Below are positions 49,339-58,002 of a stretch of DNA of 64,000 nucleotides, in pieces; the first letter of the stretch is position 1, and the number at the start of each line of letters is the position of its first letter. Source of the DNA: Methylocapsa sp. D3K7 (GTDB lineage: Bacteria > Pseudomonadota > Alphaproteobacteria > Rhizobiales > Beijerinckiaceae); contig NZ_CP123229.1 in NCBI RefSeq assembly GCF_029855125.1, positions 3,454,501 through 3,518,500 of the forward strand. Reading direction: 5' to 3'. The position numbers and the translations under genes were made by a program. The notes beneath the pieces are model-generated. The model saw nothing but the letters and a program-made list of their open reading frames with translations. It had not been told where the DNA came from and did not search any database.

Positions 49339-50661
49339 ATGGAAAAACAGACGCGGGCGCGAGAGCCATTGGCTCCGCCAACAAATTCGGAGGAATTGGA
49401 CAACGGCACAGCATGCTGCCCGGCCACGCCGTCATCTCTGCCCCTCGCGGGCAAATCCGTCGCGATCGTGCATCCGGCTTGGCATTCTTGCGGCAGCCAC
49501 CAGGTTTTTGTCTCCCAGGCACGCGCCTATCGCAGCCTCGGCGCGAAGGTCTTGAGTGTCGCGGTCGCCGATACGCCCGGCTGCGTCGCGGGATCGCCCG
49601 TGTCCAAGAGTTATTTCGACGCGACCAGCGACCTGGCAGCCGACACACGGCTGTTGGCTGGCATGCCGCTGCAAAAAATCTTCAACGGAGGTTTTCTGCG
49701 TGCCGCCAAGCAATGGCTGCACGGCAATGACGCGGCCATGCGTGTGGCTGTCGCGCAGCAGGTGACGATTCCCGTTCCCAGTGCCCTTACGGCACAAATC
49801 GATCTCATCCACTGCAATCATTTTTTTTGCATGCCGGTTGCGGTTCGCCTGCGTGAGCGGCACTCGTGTCCGATCCTGCTTGACACGCATGATCTGCAAG
49901 CGCGCCAATATGCCTTGCGCAATCGCGACCGTCTCCGGTTGCCGCCGTCGGCCGTTTTTGAAGAGATGCTCGAAATCGAACTTGATGCCATGCGTCCGGC
50001 GGACGTTTTGATTCATCTCAATGATGAAGAGGCAGCGGCCTTCAAAGAACTCGTTCCAGACAAGCGGCACGCATTGCTGTATCCGGCCGTAGAGGCCATG
50101 CCCGTGGGGCTCGGGGGGCACGAGTGTATCATTGTCGCGAGCGCCAATTATCCGAATTTTCTTGGCCTGCGCTGGTTCTTGCGTGAGGTTTTGCCGTTGA
50201 CGGAAAGTGTTCCGGTCGCAATCCTCGGCAATATCGACCGTGAAGTTCGGTCGCGTGCGCCAGACCTCTATAAGACGCATGCGGCACTGTTTCGCGGCAG
50301 GGTCGAAGTGGAGGGTCTGTATGACGCTTATCGTAGGGCTTCGGCCGTTCTGCTCCCGGCAACGGCTGGACATGGGATCTCGATCAAAACAATAGAAGCA
50401 CTGTCTTGCGGGGCGCCGTTGATCGCGACATCGCTCGCCTTTCGCGGTCTTGGGATTGAAATGTCCGCGCTCGCCAATGTGACCGTCGCGGAGGATGGAC
50501 GGGCCTTCGCCGCGGCGATGCGGCGGGTCCACGCGAATCGCCTGGTGCCGGCCGGGAACAGGCAGCTGGCGGCCACCCGGCGGGTGTATGAGGAGCGCTT
50601 TGCATTCGACGTGTATCGGCTATCGCTATGGGCGATTGTACAGGGTTTGATGGCACCATAA
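49339..50661 (+). CDS. Glycosyltransferase family 4-like protein
   Basis: A 440-residue GT-B fold transferase. The N-terminal domain has VAIVHPAWHSCGSHQVFVSQ. The C-terminal domain has the donor-binding signature GHGISIKTIEALSCGAPLIA followed by TSLAFRGLGI, and an upstream DVLIHLNDEEAAAFKELVPD strand typical of these enzymes. It is divergent from the GT-A-type gene and on the same side as the exporter genes. The donor and acceptor cannot be told from sequence. Confidence 0.82.
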   Translation: MEKQTRAREPLAPPTNSEELDNGTACCPATPSSLPLAGKSVAIVHPAWHSCGSHQVFVSQARAYRSLGAKVLSVAVADTPGCVAGSPVSKSYFDATSDLAADTRLLAGMPLQKIFNGGFLRAAKQWLHGNDAAMRVAVAQQVTIPVPSALTAQIDLIHCNHFFCMPVAVRLRERHSCPILLDTHDLQARQYALRNRDRLRLPPSAVFEEMLEIELDAMRPADVLIHLNDEEAAAFKELVPDKRHALLYPAVEAMPVGLGGHECIIVASANYPNFLGLRWFLREVLPLTESVPVAILGNIDREVRSRAPDLYKTHAALFRGRVEVEGLYDAYRRASAVLLPATAGHGISIKTIEALSCGAPLIATSLAFRGLGIEMSALANVTVAEDGRAFAAAMRRVHANRLVPAGNRQLAATRRVYEERFAFDVYRLSLWAIVQGLMAP

Positions 50662-50932
50662 GCCAAAAGAAATTGTGATAGACTCAGCCTATACTTTTAT
50701 GCCGCCATAACCCATATGGGTGATGATAATATTATCTTAATATCTATAATTATCGTGGGGAAACTCTCAGTTGTAAGTTCGGATGTATGTGTTATTCTTG
50801 GGGCGTAATCAGAAGCTTTACAGTCTGATCGAAGTATTTGAATTTGAACTCAATTGGTTTCATTGCATAATTACCGCGTGTCAGCACTTAACCTTTATTG
50901 GCACGCGGCGAATTTATTTGGGAGTTTCGCCG
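50662..50932. other. AT-rich intergenic region before the 2-oxoglutarate oxygenase gene
   Basis: The stretch, especially 50690-50780 (for example AATATTATCTTAATATCTAT), is much richer in A and T than the rest of the window. It is not coding in any convincing frame, although the downstream frame is open from 50783. It may hold a promoter or a region of horizontal origin. No RNA gene or clear operator was recognised. Confidence 0.5.
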
Positions 50933-51811
50933 ATGGCGTACCCTGTTTCCAATATTCGTCAAATTGTCATCAGCCGTCTTCGTGAGAATGAAGTTCGCTT
51001 AAAAAGCGTCTTTGATCAGCCCGGCAAAATTAGATGTTGCTGGCTGGACGATCTTCTTCCTTTGGAAATTCTGCACGAGGCGCTTGGCGGCTTGCCAAAG
51101 CCTGATGCCATGGTGCGGCGGCAGAGCCTCAAAGAGCGAAAATATGTGTCCGCCGCGCTCGATCAGCTCGGCGAGGCCACCAGGAATTTGGTCGCCGCTT
51201 TCAGCGGGCCGGAAATTGCGGAGGTCGTGACCGGCTTGCTGGGTGGCGCGCGGCTCTCTGCCGATCCTCGTTTGTATAATGGCGGAATCACCAAAATGAT
51301 GCCGGGCGATTTCATGTGCCCGCACCTCGACAATTCGCACAATTATGACCGTACGCAGCGCCGCGCGGTCGTCCTCTTATATTATATGTCTCCAGAGTGG
51401 CGGGAGGATTACGGCGGTGCCTTGGAGTTATGGGACGATGACCGCAAAGCACCGCCAAGGGAGATCGCCCATCAAAGCAACCGGCTGGTGATCATGGAGA
51501 CCACGGACCATTCGTGGCATGCCGTGCGGCCCATCACCGGACCGCAGCCTCGCATCAATGTCACGACCTATTATTATGCCCCCAAAACCGAAATCACTCC
51601 CGCAAGGCTCACCCGGTTCTCACCCTGGCCGGGACAACCGGTGCGCGGCATCTATTTTAACGCTGATTTCCATATTCGGTCCTTGGCCGCGCGCGTTCTG
51701 GGCGGTGTAAGACCTTTGCCCAACGGCCATATCAATCCAGGCACTCAATCAGCCGCTATGGAAAAACCGGAGCATCCATCGCGATCGCCTTCCCAAAAAG
51801 CTCCGGTTTAG
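50933..51811 (+). CDS. 2-oxoglutarate/Fe(II)-dependent oxygenase-like protein
   Basis: A protein of about 292 residues with a double-stranded beta-helix core. Iron ligands are His and Asp in FMCPHLDNSHNYD and the late His in DHSWHAVRPITG; the 2-oxoglutarate-binding Arg follows in PQPRINVTTYYYAP. Similar domains modify surface glycans, peptides or small molecules; the substrate is not known. I chose the ATG at 50933 because of the ribosome site GGGAG; the frame is open to 50783 but those residues are unlike the family. It ends just before an IS630-type element. Confidence 0.82.
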   Translation: MAYPVSNIRQIVISRLRENEVRLKSVFDQPGKIRCCWLDDLLPLEILHEALGGLPKPDAMVRRQSLKERKYVSAALDQLGEATRNLVAAFSGPEIAEVVTGLLGGARLSADPRLYNGGITKMMPGDFMCPHLDNSHNYDRTQRRAVVLLYYMSPEWREDYGGALELWDDDRKAPPREIAHQSNRLVIMETTDHSWHAVRPITGPQPRINVTTYYYAPKTEITPARLTRFSPWPGQPVRGIYFNADFHIRSLAARVLGGVRPLPNGHINPGTQSAAMEKPEHPSRSPSQKAPV

Positions 51812-51872
51812 GCTTTAGCAGGTGGACGCGCTTTCTTGCATTGGCAAGAGGCGCGTGACTGGGTGTCTAATA

Positions 51873-53031
51873 CTAATGGCCCCGCGGGATGACTCATTGA
51901 GTGGATTCCCTTGGCGGCGGTTTTCTGATTCCCTTGGCGCGGAGGATTCGCGCCATGCCATCAGCGGTGAAATTGCGAGAGGACTATTTGGCCAAGGAGC
52001 TTCGGGTGTTGGCCCGGCGCTCAAAGAACGTCAACCAGAGTCGCCGGCTGTTATCGCTGGCGGCAGTGCGGGACGGGATGGATCGGAGGGCGGCGGCCAA
52101 GATCGGCGGGATGGATCGGCAGACGCTGCGCGACTGGGTCCATCGCTTCAACGCCACCGGGCCAGAGGGCCTCATCGACAACTGGACAGAGGGCCCCGCG
52201 CCGCGCCTGTCAGCCGCGCAGTTGGCCGAGTTCGCGACAATCGTCGAGGCCGGGCCGGATCGTGAGAAGGATGGCGTCGTGCGTTGGCGCCGGGTGGACC
52301 TCAGGCGCATCATCGCCGAGAGGTTCGGCGTCGACTTCCACGAGCGCTACGTTGGAAAGCTTTTGAAGAAGCTCGGCTTCTCGCACATCAGCGCAAGGCC
52401 GCGCCATCCAGCCCAGGACGAACAGATCGTCGAGGCGTTCAAAAAAACTTCCCGCGCGCGCTGAAGGCTCATCTCGACAAACTGCCAGAGACGACGCCGG
52501 TCGAAGTCTGGTTCCAGGACGAAGCCCGGATCGGCCAGAAGAATGGCCTCGTCCGCCAGTGGGCCAGGCGTGGAACGAGGCCAAGGCAGCCCGCCGACCA
52601 GCGCTACGACAACGCCTATCTGTTTGGCGCGATCTGCCCCGCCCGCGGCGTTGGGGCGGCCCTCGCGTTGCCTTATGCGGACACCGGCATGATGCAGCTC
52701 CATCTCGACGAAATCTCGCACAACGTCGCCAAGGGTGCGCATGCCGTCCTGCTGCTCGACAGGGCCGGATGGCACACCACCAGCCAGCTCAACGTGCCCG
52801 AAAACATCACGCCGATCTTCCTGCCTTCGCGCGCGCCGGAACTGAACCCGGTCGAGAACATCTGGCAGTATCTGCGTCAGAACTGGCTCTCAAACACCGT
52901 CTTCGAAAATTACGATGCCATCATCGACGCAGCCTGCGCCGCCTGGCGAAAGCTCATAGCCCAGCCTGAAACAATCACATCCATCGGGATGCGAGAATGG
53001 GCTCACGTCGGTCAGTCGCTATGACCTTTGG
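51873..53031 (+). mobile_element. IS630-type insertion sequence
   Basis: A 1.16-kb element with a frameshifted DDE transposase. The outer ends are weakly inverted (CTAATGGCC at the left; CCAAAGGTC on the reverse of the right) and both are flanked by TA (51871-51872 and 53032-53033), the target duplication typical of IS630/Tc1-like elements. The boundaries are inferred from those repeats and could shift by a few bases. The right end lies in the 3' end of the P450 gene. Confidence 0.82.
51955..53024 (+). CDS. IS630-type transposase, two overlapping frames (-1 shift)
   Basis: The first frame (51955-52464, good ribosome site GGAGG) encodes helix-turn-helix domains (DGMDRRAAAKIGGMDRQTLR and RYVGKLLKKLGFSHISARP). 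It must shift by -1 at a run of seven A (52441-52447) to enter the second frame, which runs to 53024. That frame carries the catalytic acidic residues: VWFQDEARIGQK, LLLDRAGWHTTSQ and APELNPVENIWQYLR. Such slippery A-runs are used for programmed frameshifting in many IS630 members, so the element may be intact. Confidence 0.85.
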
Positions 53032-54382
53032 TATAACCCCAATCCAACACGAAATGTGTCGGAAACTGCGTCCCGTCTGTCTTGATCTGACCCGCCTCGC
53101 CGGCGGCACGCCGCAAGCCCGGCTTTGTGACAAGCGGCTTTAGAATCGCCGGCAGCACGGCGCGGTTGATGTAGGCGCCGAAACACCCATGCAACCCATA
53201 CCCCCAAAGCATGTAGTCGCCCCAGGGCCTATCGGTGCGAAACGATTCGGGAGACTCGATTTTCAGCGGATCGAACATCGCGGAAAGGTTTGACGCCAGC
53301 ACCATGGTGTCTTTGGGAATTCTCCTGGCGCGGAAACTTCCTGCCGCGATCGTGGTGTCGCGAGTGGCGCGCCGGAAGATAATCGGGTTGATGGGATTGA
53401 AGCGGAGAGCCTCGAAAACATGCGCGGCGAAAAGTTTATCGTTGCCGTCGAGCGCGGCTTGCTCGGCCGATGCGAGTACCAAGGGACGGTCGAGCAATTG
53501 TTCCAGTGCCTGCACGGCCGCCCGGGAGATGGTGGGGATCGCGCCGATCACGAGCCCGACAAGGTTGTTGCGAATGCTGACATCATCCATGCCGGGTAGG
53601 CCGGCCGCCTGCATGACAAGGCAGCGCCCGATCACATCGTCTTTCGTCTCTCCGGATGCCTTGCGGTTGGCAATGTCCCTGTCGATCACAGAGCAGCAAG
53701 CGGCGGCAGCGTTGAGGGCATCGCGTTCCAGCTCCGGATTGCCGCTGAGATCGGCGAACAGATAGCGGAACATGAGTGTCGCCCACTCGATGAGGTCGCT
53801 ATCGGGAGCGCCGGTCACACCGAAATAATCGGTGACGATCGCAGCCGGCACGAGCTGGCTGAGTTCGGGCGGCATGTCGATGCGGCCGGATTTTTCGGCG
53901 ACGAGCTTTTCGGCGAGACGCCGGGCCAGTGGTTCAACGATTGCAGAGACATCGTCACGCCGGGTCGCAAGACGCATGTTGGAGACGTCGCGCTGATAGA
54001 GCGAGGTGTCCTGCATCCCAAGAAAAAAATTCTCGCCGGCCGTAATCGCCCGCATCTTGGGTTCGTAGACAACCTCAAAATCGGCATTCCGGTCGAGCAC
54101 CTCGACCACATCCTCATACCGGGTCACGAGGGCAGTCCCGGTATTTGGATAGGATTTGATGAGGCGCTTCGAAGTCACCGGCGAATTGGGTAGAAAGGCG
54201 CGCAAAAAGCGCAGTGCGAGCCTTTGGGTGAGCGGCTCCTGAAACGCCGTGCCGAATTTCTCCTTGAGGCTCGCGCCTTTCGCCGAGAAGACGGCAGCGG
54301 GGATCTGATAAAGTGTAAAGAGCCCCTCGGCGGTCATGCACAAGCGCACACCAAGAACCGTGACGAAATTCGGCACACGCAT
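53012..54382 (-). CDS. Atypical cytochrome P450, 3' end altered by IS insertion
   Basis: A P450 of 456 residues. The ExxR motif is FEALRFNPINP and the heme-binding loop is WGYGLHGCFGAYINRA, with cysteine as the fifth iron ligand. In the I-helix the usual acid-alcohol pair (AG-x-D/E-T) reads IGAIPTI: the Thr is kept but the acid is replaced by Pro. P450s that use hydroperoxides instead of O2 plus electrons often lack this acid. The last codons (about KGHSD) and the stop lie inside the right end of the IS. It is the final gene of a four-gene minus-strand operon, 21 bp after the DyP peroxidase gene. Confidence 0.88.
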   Translation of the reverse strand: MRVPNFVTVLGVRLCMTAEGLFTLYQIPAAVFSAKGASLKEKFGTAFQEPLTQRLALRFLRAFLPNSPVTSKRLIKSYPNTGTALVTRYEDVVEVLDRNADFEVVYEPKMRAITAGENFFLGMQDTSLYQRDVSNMRLATRRDDVSAIVEPLARRLAEKLVAEKSGRIDMPPELSQLVPAAIVTDYFGVTGAPDSDLIEWATLMFRYLFADLSGNPELERDALNAAAACCSVIDRDIANRKASGETKDDVIGRCLVMQAAGLPGMDDVSIRNNLVGLVIGAIPTISRAAVQALEQLLDRPLVLASAEQAALDGNDKLFAAHVFEALRFNPINPIIFRRATRDTTIAAGSFRARRIPKDTMVLASNLSAMFDPLKIESPESFRTDRPWGDYMLWGYGLHGCFGAYINRAVLPAILKPLVTKPGLRRAAGEAGQIKTDGTQFPTHFVLDWGYTKGHSD

Positions 54383-54403
54383 CGCTTGATACCTCCGGAT
54401 TTT

Positions 54404-56035
54404 TTACGTGGGGTCGACGACGCCCATGCCGATCATCCGCAGCGCGGTCATGCTCGGAACGAAGAAATATTCGCCGCCGCGCGTCTCAACGAATTGCGGG
54501 ATACCTTCGACGATGAAGGGGGGCTTGCCGGATTCCGGATCCGATGGAATGACGAATTTGGCCTTGGGGCCATTTTTGCCGCCCGCCGTTCCATCCGAAT
54601 GATTGCCCGTGAGCGGGCAGGTGTCGCTGCCCGCGCCCGCGTCAAGCCCATAATTGATCCATTGCTGTTGCACGAATTCGAACTGCCGGACCAGGCTGGC
54701 GCAGATGACGAGCATTACGATTCCACGCTCTTCCGAGCCTGGCGCGACATGCGCGGAATCATCATAAGGCAGGCCGCGCCTGAGAATACGGCGGCGATTG
54801 TTCAAGATTGAACCGTCCTCTCCGGTCGGGTCCATCGAATCGCGCGTATTGACTCGCCTTACATGAGAGGTCACCGGGCATTTTATGCCCTCTTTGTCGC
54901 CGCGAAAGGTGAAGTCCATGAGAGCGAGTTCACGGGCCTTCTCGTCCGTCATCTGCCGAAGCTTGTCTTGAAATTCATGCCACGCCTCCACGGTCGGCGC
55001 GAGCGCAAGAGGAATCCCGTCAGACCAGCGGCCAGCCATTTTCGCCATGAGCAGTTCGCGCGCATCTTCGAGATTCTGAATGCCGCAGACTTTAGCATAA
55101 TCCCTGGCGGTTTCTTGTATAAAATTGCGGAAAGCGGCGACGTTTTGATGCAGCTTGCGATAGGCCATGAAAGTGCCGTTGCGGCTGAAATCGAGCGGCA
55201 TCGTGGCGCAGGCAGCCTCCTGCGCTTCGTCGGGATAGCCGAGCAGGAATTCGCCGGTTGCGAGAGGCCGCCAATTGCCATGTCCGTCAAGCGCACCGTT
55301 GCCTGTTGCGACCGTCTGCTCGTGTTCGTCTGGGTATTGGCCCTCAAAGACAGGATCCCCGAGGGCGTCGGTAAAGCCAAAATGCTCTTTTGGCGTGGGT
55401 TCGTATTGGCCATCCTTCCGGGTGAGGATGGCGGTCAGTTCCTGATACCGCCGCATCTCTTGTCCCGGCTGGTTGTGGCCGGTAAGGAGCGTTACGCCGC
55501 CGTTTTTCTGGGCGAGCGTTTCGATGTCCCGGGTCATCGTGTTGAGCGCCGGGACGGCGCCTCCCGTGAGCGGAGTCATTTGCGCGTTGAGCATGACGAG
55601 AATATGGACCCTGTTCTCGTTCGGGCCGATCCCGCCGCGCGCACTTTTGCTCCAGACCTCGTCCCAGGGCATCGACCCGGCAAAATCGTCACCAAGCATC
55701 GGCGCCCGCGCGGCCATGCCGTCAATGAACTCGTCCGGCATCCCGCGCAATGTGCGAATCGGAATGCCGAGCGCGAGCAGTCCGTACCAGGTAAAAGCGA
55801 TATTGACCGTGATTTCCGGCCGCGTCACCGCGACCTTTCCGGTCGGGATGTACGTCGACTTCGAGGGCCAGCGCAAAGCCGTCGTGATCTTCGGCAATAA
55901 GTCGGTCACGAATTTGCGCCCAGAATCAGGGTTGCTGACATGGAAGACCATGAAACGGCCCTTGGGAAAGCCGAGCTTTCCATAGGCGGTGAGAATATTG
56001 CCTTGAATATCGGCGAGATCGAGTTTGACGGCCAT
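54404..56035 (-). CDS. DyP-type heme peroxidase
   Basis: A dye-decolourising-peroxidase family enzyme of 543 residues with the two-ferredoxin-like-domain layout. It opens LDLADIQGNILTAYGKLGFP. The heme-site motif GxxDG is GFTDALGDPVFEGQ here, so the last Gly is Ala but the catalytic Asp is kept. The proximal His is in CPVTSHVRRVNTRDSMDP and the distal Arg in NNRRRILRRGLPYDDS. There is no signal peptide, so it acts in the cytoplasm or stays at the inner membrane with its partners. It lies 9 bp after the TM protein gene and 21 bp before the P450 gene. Confidence 0.9.
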   Translation of the reverse strand: MAVKLDLADIQGNILTAYGKLGFPKGRFMVFHVSNPDSGRKFVTDLLPKITTALRWPSKSTYIPTGKVAVTRPEITVNIAFTWYGLLALGIPIRTLRGMPDEFIDGMAARAPMLGDDFAGSMPWDEVWSKSARGGIGPNENRVHILVMLNAQMTPLTGGAVPALNTMTRDIETLAQKNGGVTLLTGHNQPGQEMRRYQELTAILTRKDGQYEPTPKEHFGFTDALGDPVFEGQYPDEHEQTVATGNGALDGHGNWRPLATGEFLLGYPDEAQEAACATMPLDFSRNGTFMAYRKLHQNVAAFRNFIQETARDYAKVCGIQNLEDARELLMAKMAGRWSDGIPLALAPTVEAWHEFQDKLRQMTDEKARELALMDFTFRGDKEGIKCPVTSHVRRVNTRDSMDPTGEDGSILNNRRRILRRGLPYDDSAHVAPGSEERGIVMLVICASLVRQFEFVQQQWINYGLDAGAGSDTCPLTGNHSDGTAGGKNGPKAKFVIPSDPESGKPPFIVEGIPQFVETRGGEYFFVPSMTALRMIGMGVVDPT

Positions 56036-56044
56036 GTTGCCCCT

Positions 56045-57019
56045 CTAGATGCCGATGATGCCCGGCGGTTGCGTGGGGCCGCCGAGGTTATCAGGTTGAT
56101 GTGCGTCGACATATCTTCCGAAGGCGGCGTGGAGTTCCTCCGCCGACGCTGGATCGACCGCCCGCAGCTGGTTGTCGATCACGAAACGGGTGAACGTCCG
56201 CTGCAGGTAAAGGGCCTTGAGAACGGCGGGGAGATTGGAGTCTGGTGCCGGTGGGAATGGAACCGCGCCCGCTGCCATGACGCTCCTATAGGCCTGCCAG
56301 ATGACGACACCGATTGTTGCCACGCCGAGGAGAGACAAAATTATGCTTGGCATCGCGGCAAAGAACCACACGATAAAACCAAGCGCCAGCAATGCAAGGC
56401 CAGCGGCCGCGGGAATGAAATATTTGAATTTGTCGGCAGGCCATGTCGGGAGATTGAGCGGGTCGATGTAATAATCATTAAATGGCATTGTCGTTTCGAG
56501 CTGGCACCTCGCGATATATTTCGCAAAAGACTCTGGGTCGTTCACGCCATCAAACTGCTCGCAATGGGAGAATATTTCGCGCAACTCCGGTTCCATCGTG
56601 TTCCACAGAGTGGCAAGATAAGAATCGCGCTCCGTATCGGCGCCGCTCGCGGCGTCAAAATCGGCGGCAAAAAATAGAAACGGACAGGCCAGATGATCTT
56701 GCGGTTGCGGGACCACGAGGTTGATTTTTGACTTACGAAACACGTTCCGAAGAGCAAGAACAATCGAGTTTTCTGTCTTGCGGCCGGGATATGCGATGTC
56801 GTCGATGATCACGAAGCGGGCAAAATGGTTGCGCGCGTTCCGCGCGAACGGGCTTTGGTCTTCGCAACAGGCGGGCGTCTGCTGGGCAGGGGGCAGCATG
56901 GCGAGCCGCTTTCGCAGCGCATGCACAGGCGAGGTGGACGCGCTTCCTTCCTCGGTCGTATCAGTTTTGACGGGGACGAGCGCCGTCAGGAAATAGTGAC
57001 CGCCATCGAATGTCGGCAT
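56045..57019 (-). CDS. Uncharacterised membrane protein, related to its upstream neighbour
   Basis: A 324-residue protein that I do not recognise as a named family. Residues 1-185 form a soluble part with YFLTALVPV, NHFARFVIIDDIAYPGR, PFLFFAADFD and a conserved FNDYYIDP. Two clear membrane segments follow (about residues 199-244: FIPAAAGLALLALGFIVWFF and MPSIILSLLGVATIGVVIW). A short C-terminal domain ends in a Gly/Pro-rich tail. The soluble part shares its block order with the upstream gene product, so the two are probably paralogues. The start at 57019 lies 26 bp after that gene. Confidence 0.75.
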   Translation of the reverse strand: MPTFDGGHYFLTALVPVKTDTTEEGSASTSPVHALRKRLAMLPPAQQTPACCEDQSPFARNARNHFARFVIIDDIAYPGRKTENSIVLALRNVFRKSKINLVVPQPQDHLACPFLFFAADFDAASGADTERDSYLATLWNTMEPELREIFSHCEQFDGVNDPESFAKYIARCQLETTMPFNDYYIDPLNLPTWPADKFKYFIPAAAGLALLALGFIVWFFAAMPSIILSLLGVATIGVVIWQAYRSVMAAGAVPFPPAPDSNLPAVLKALYLQRTFTRFVIDNQLRAVDPASAEELHAAFGRYVDAHQPDNLGGPTQPPGIIGI

Positions 57020-57045
57020 GAAAGGCTCCTTGCCAAGACCGCAGG

Positions 57046-57711
57046 TCAGAGGGGGTTTTGGGCGGCGGCCGGCTGATCGCGGACATAGGCCGCGCGGTAT
57101 TTGTCGGCGTTCTCCGTGTCGTTGCTGGCGACGGGCGCATACCCTTGGTAACCAAGGCCGTTCTGAATTTTGCACAGCGCTTCGACATAGGCCTTTTGAA
57201 AAGCCTCGGGGGGAAGGGACTTATGTTGTCCCTCAAGATCGAGAAGGATGCGATGGATGCGCAGCGCCGATTTGATGTCGCGTTGCGCGGCGCCAGGGGT
57301 TGCATTGTAATAGTAATCCGTATCGATCTGATTCGCCCGGATATAGTTCTTGAACGGTGTTATGGGGATCGAGTGTGGATATCGCGTGCTGGAAAACCAG
57401 AATAGGTCGAGGCCATTCGGAATGCCGTCCGCGAAGGCGTCGATATATTGGTCCCAGGTGCCGTTGAAATTGCTGCAAAACAGCATGTAGTCATTTTGCA
57501 GCGTCTGCTTGCCCTGGCCAAGGTCCGGCCATTGATCCCGCTTGATGATCACCCATCGTGCGAAATGAATGATCGACAGACCAAGCAGCCCCCCTAGGAA
57601 CGACGGAATCGCGCGCGACGTCATGAAGAGCGCCCGCTGGATCCAAGTCATCCACGGGGGCATGGGCGTGACGGCGTTCATGCCGTAAGCCTTACCGGCG
57701 ACGTTGGACAT
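57046..57711 (-). CDS. Uncharacterised protein, first gene of the DyP/P450 operon
   Basis: A 221-residue protein of unknown family. Block order: GKAYGMNAVTPMP near the start, IIHFARWVIIKRDQWPD (about residues 47-63), NDYMLFCSNFNGTWDQYIDA (about 73-92), LDLFWFSSTRYPHS, and IDTDYYYNATPG. Then comes a helical C-terminus (AQRDIKSALRIHRILLDLEG). A hydrophobic stretch before HFAR might touch the membrane. The start at 57711 has a strong ribosome site (GGGAGGGGGA). It begins the operon that continues with its paralogue, the DyP peroxidase and the P450. Confidence 0.75.
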   Translation of the reverse strand: MSNVAGKAYGMNAVTPMPPWMTWIQRALFMTSRAIPSFLGGLLGLSIIHFARWVIIKRDQWPDLGQGKQTLQNDYMLFCSNFNGTWDQYIDAFADGIPNGLDLFWFSSTRYPHSIPITPFKNYIRANQIDTDYYYNATPGAAQRDIKSALRIHRILLDLEGQHKSLPPEAFQKAYVEALCKIQNGLGYQGYAPVASNDTENADKYRAAYVRDQPAAAQNPL

Positions 57712-57854
57712 TCCCCCTCCCAGTCTTGCGGGAAACGGCGCAAACGGCCAGTCCCAGGCCCCCGCGCCTCGCCGCAATCTTGCTTTTCACGGCCCCGAAA
57801 ATGATGGCCGCCTGCCGTTGGTATTATTATGCCCTGATTTTGGTGGCAGAGGCA

Positions 57855-57873
57855 AGGCTTCCTAGGAATGCCT
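57855..57873. promoter_or_regulatory. Palindrome in the divergent promoter region, operator candidate
   Basis: AGGC, the perfect palindrome TTCCTAGGAA (57859-57868), one T, then GCCT form a near-perfect inverted repeat. It lies in the 291-bp region between the minus-strand DyP/P450 operon and the divergent gene at 58003, about 145 bp from each start. A regulator-binding role is inference from position and symmetry. Confidence 0.4.
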
Positions 57874-58002
57874 CTTTGACCGGAAGTTCGCGGGCGGGCG
57901 CCTTGCGCACCAAAAACCCGTATTTTTTGAAAGGCATTTCGCAACGTAATATCGCAAGCAACCAATTGTTATCGGGTCCGGGTCTAGTTAGGAGGGACCG
58001 CA

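Noticed and set aside
52284..52440. The early part of the second transposase frame as coding
   Set aside because: Only the part after the A-run has transposase sequence; before it the first frame is the family-like one.
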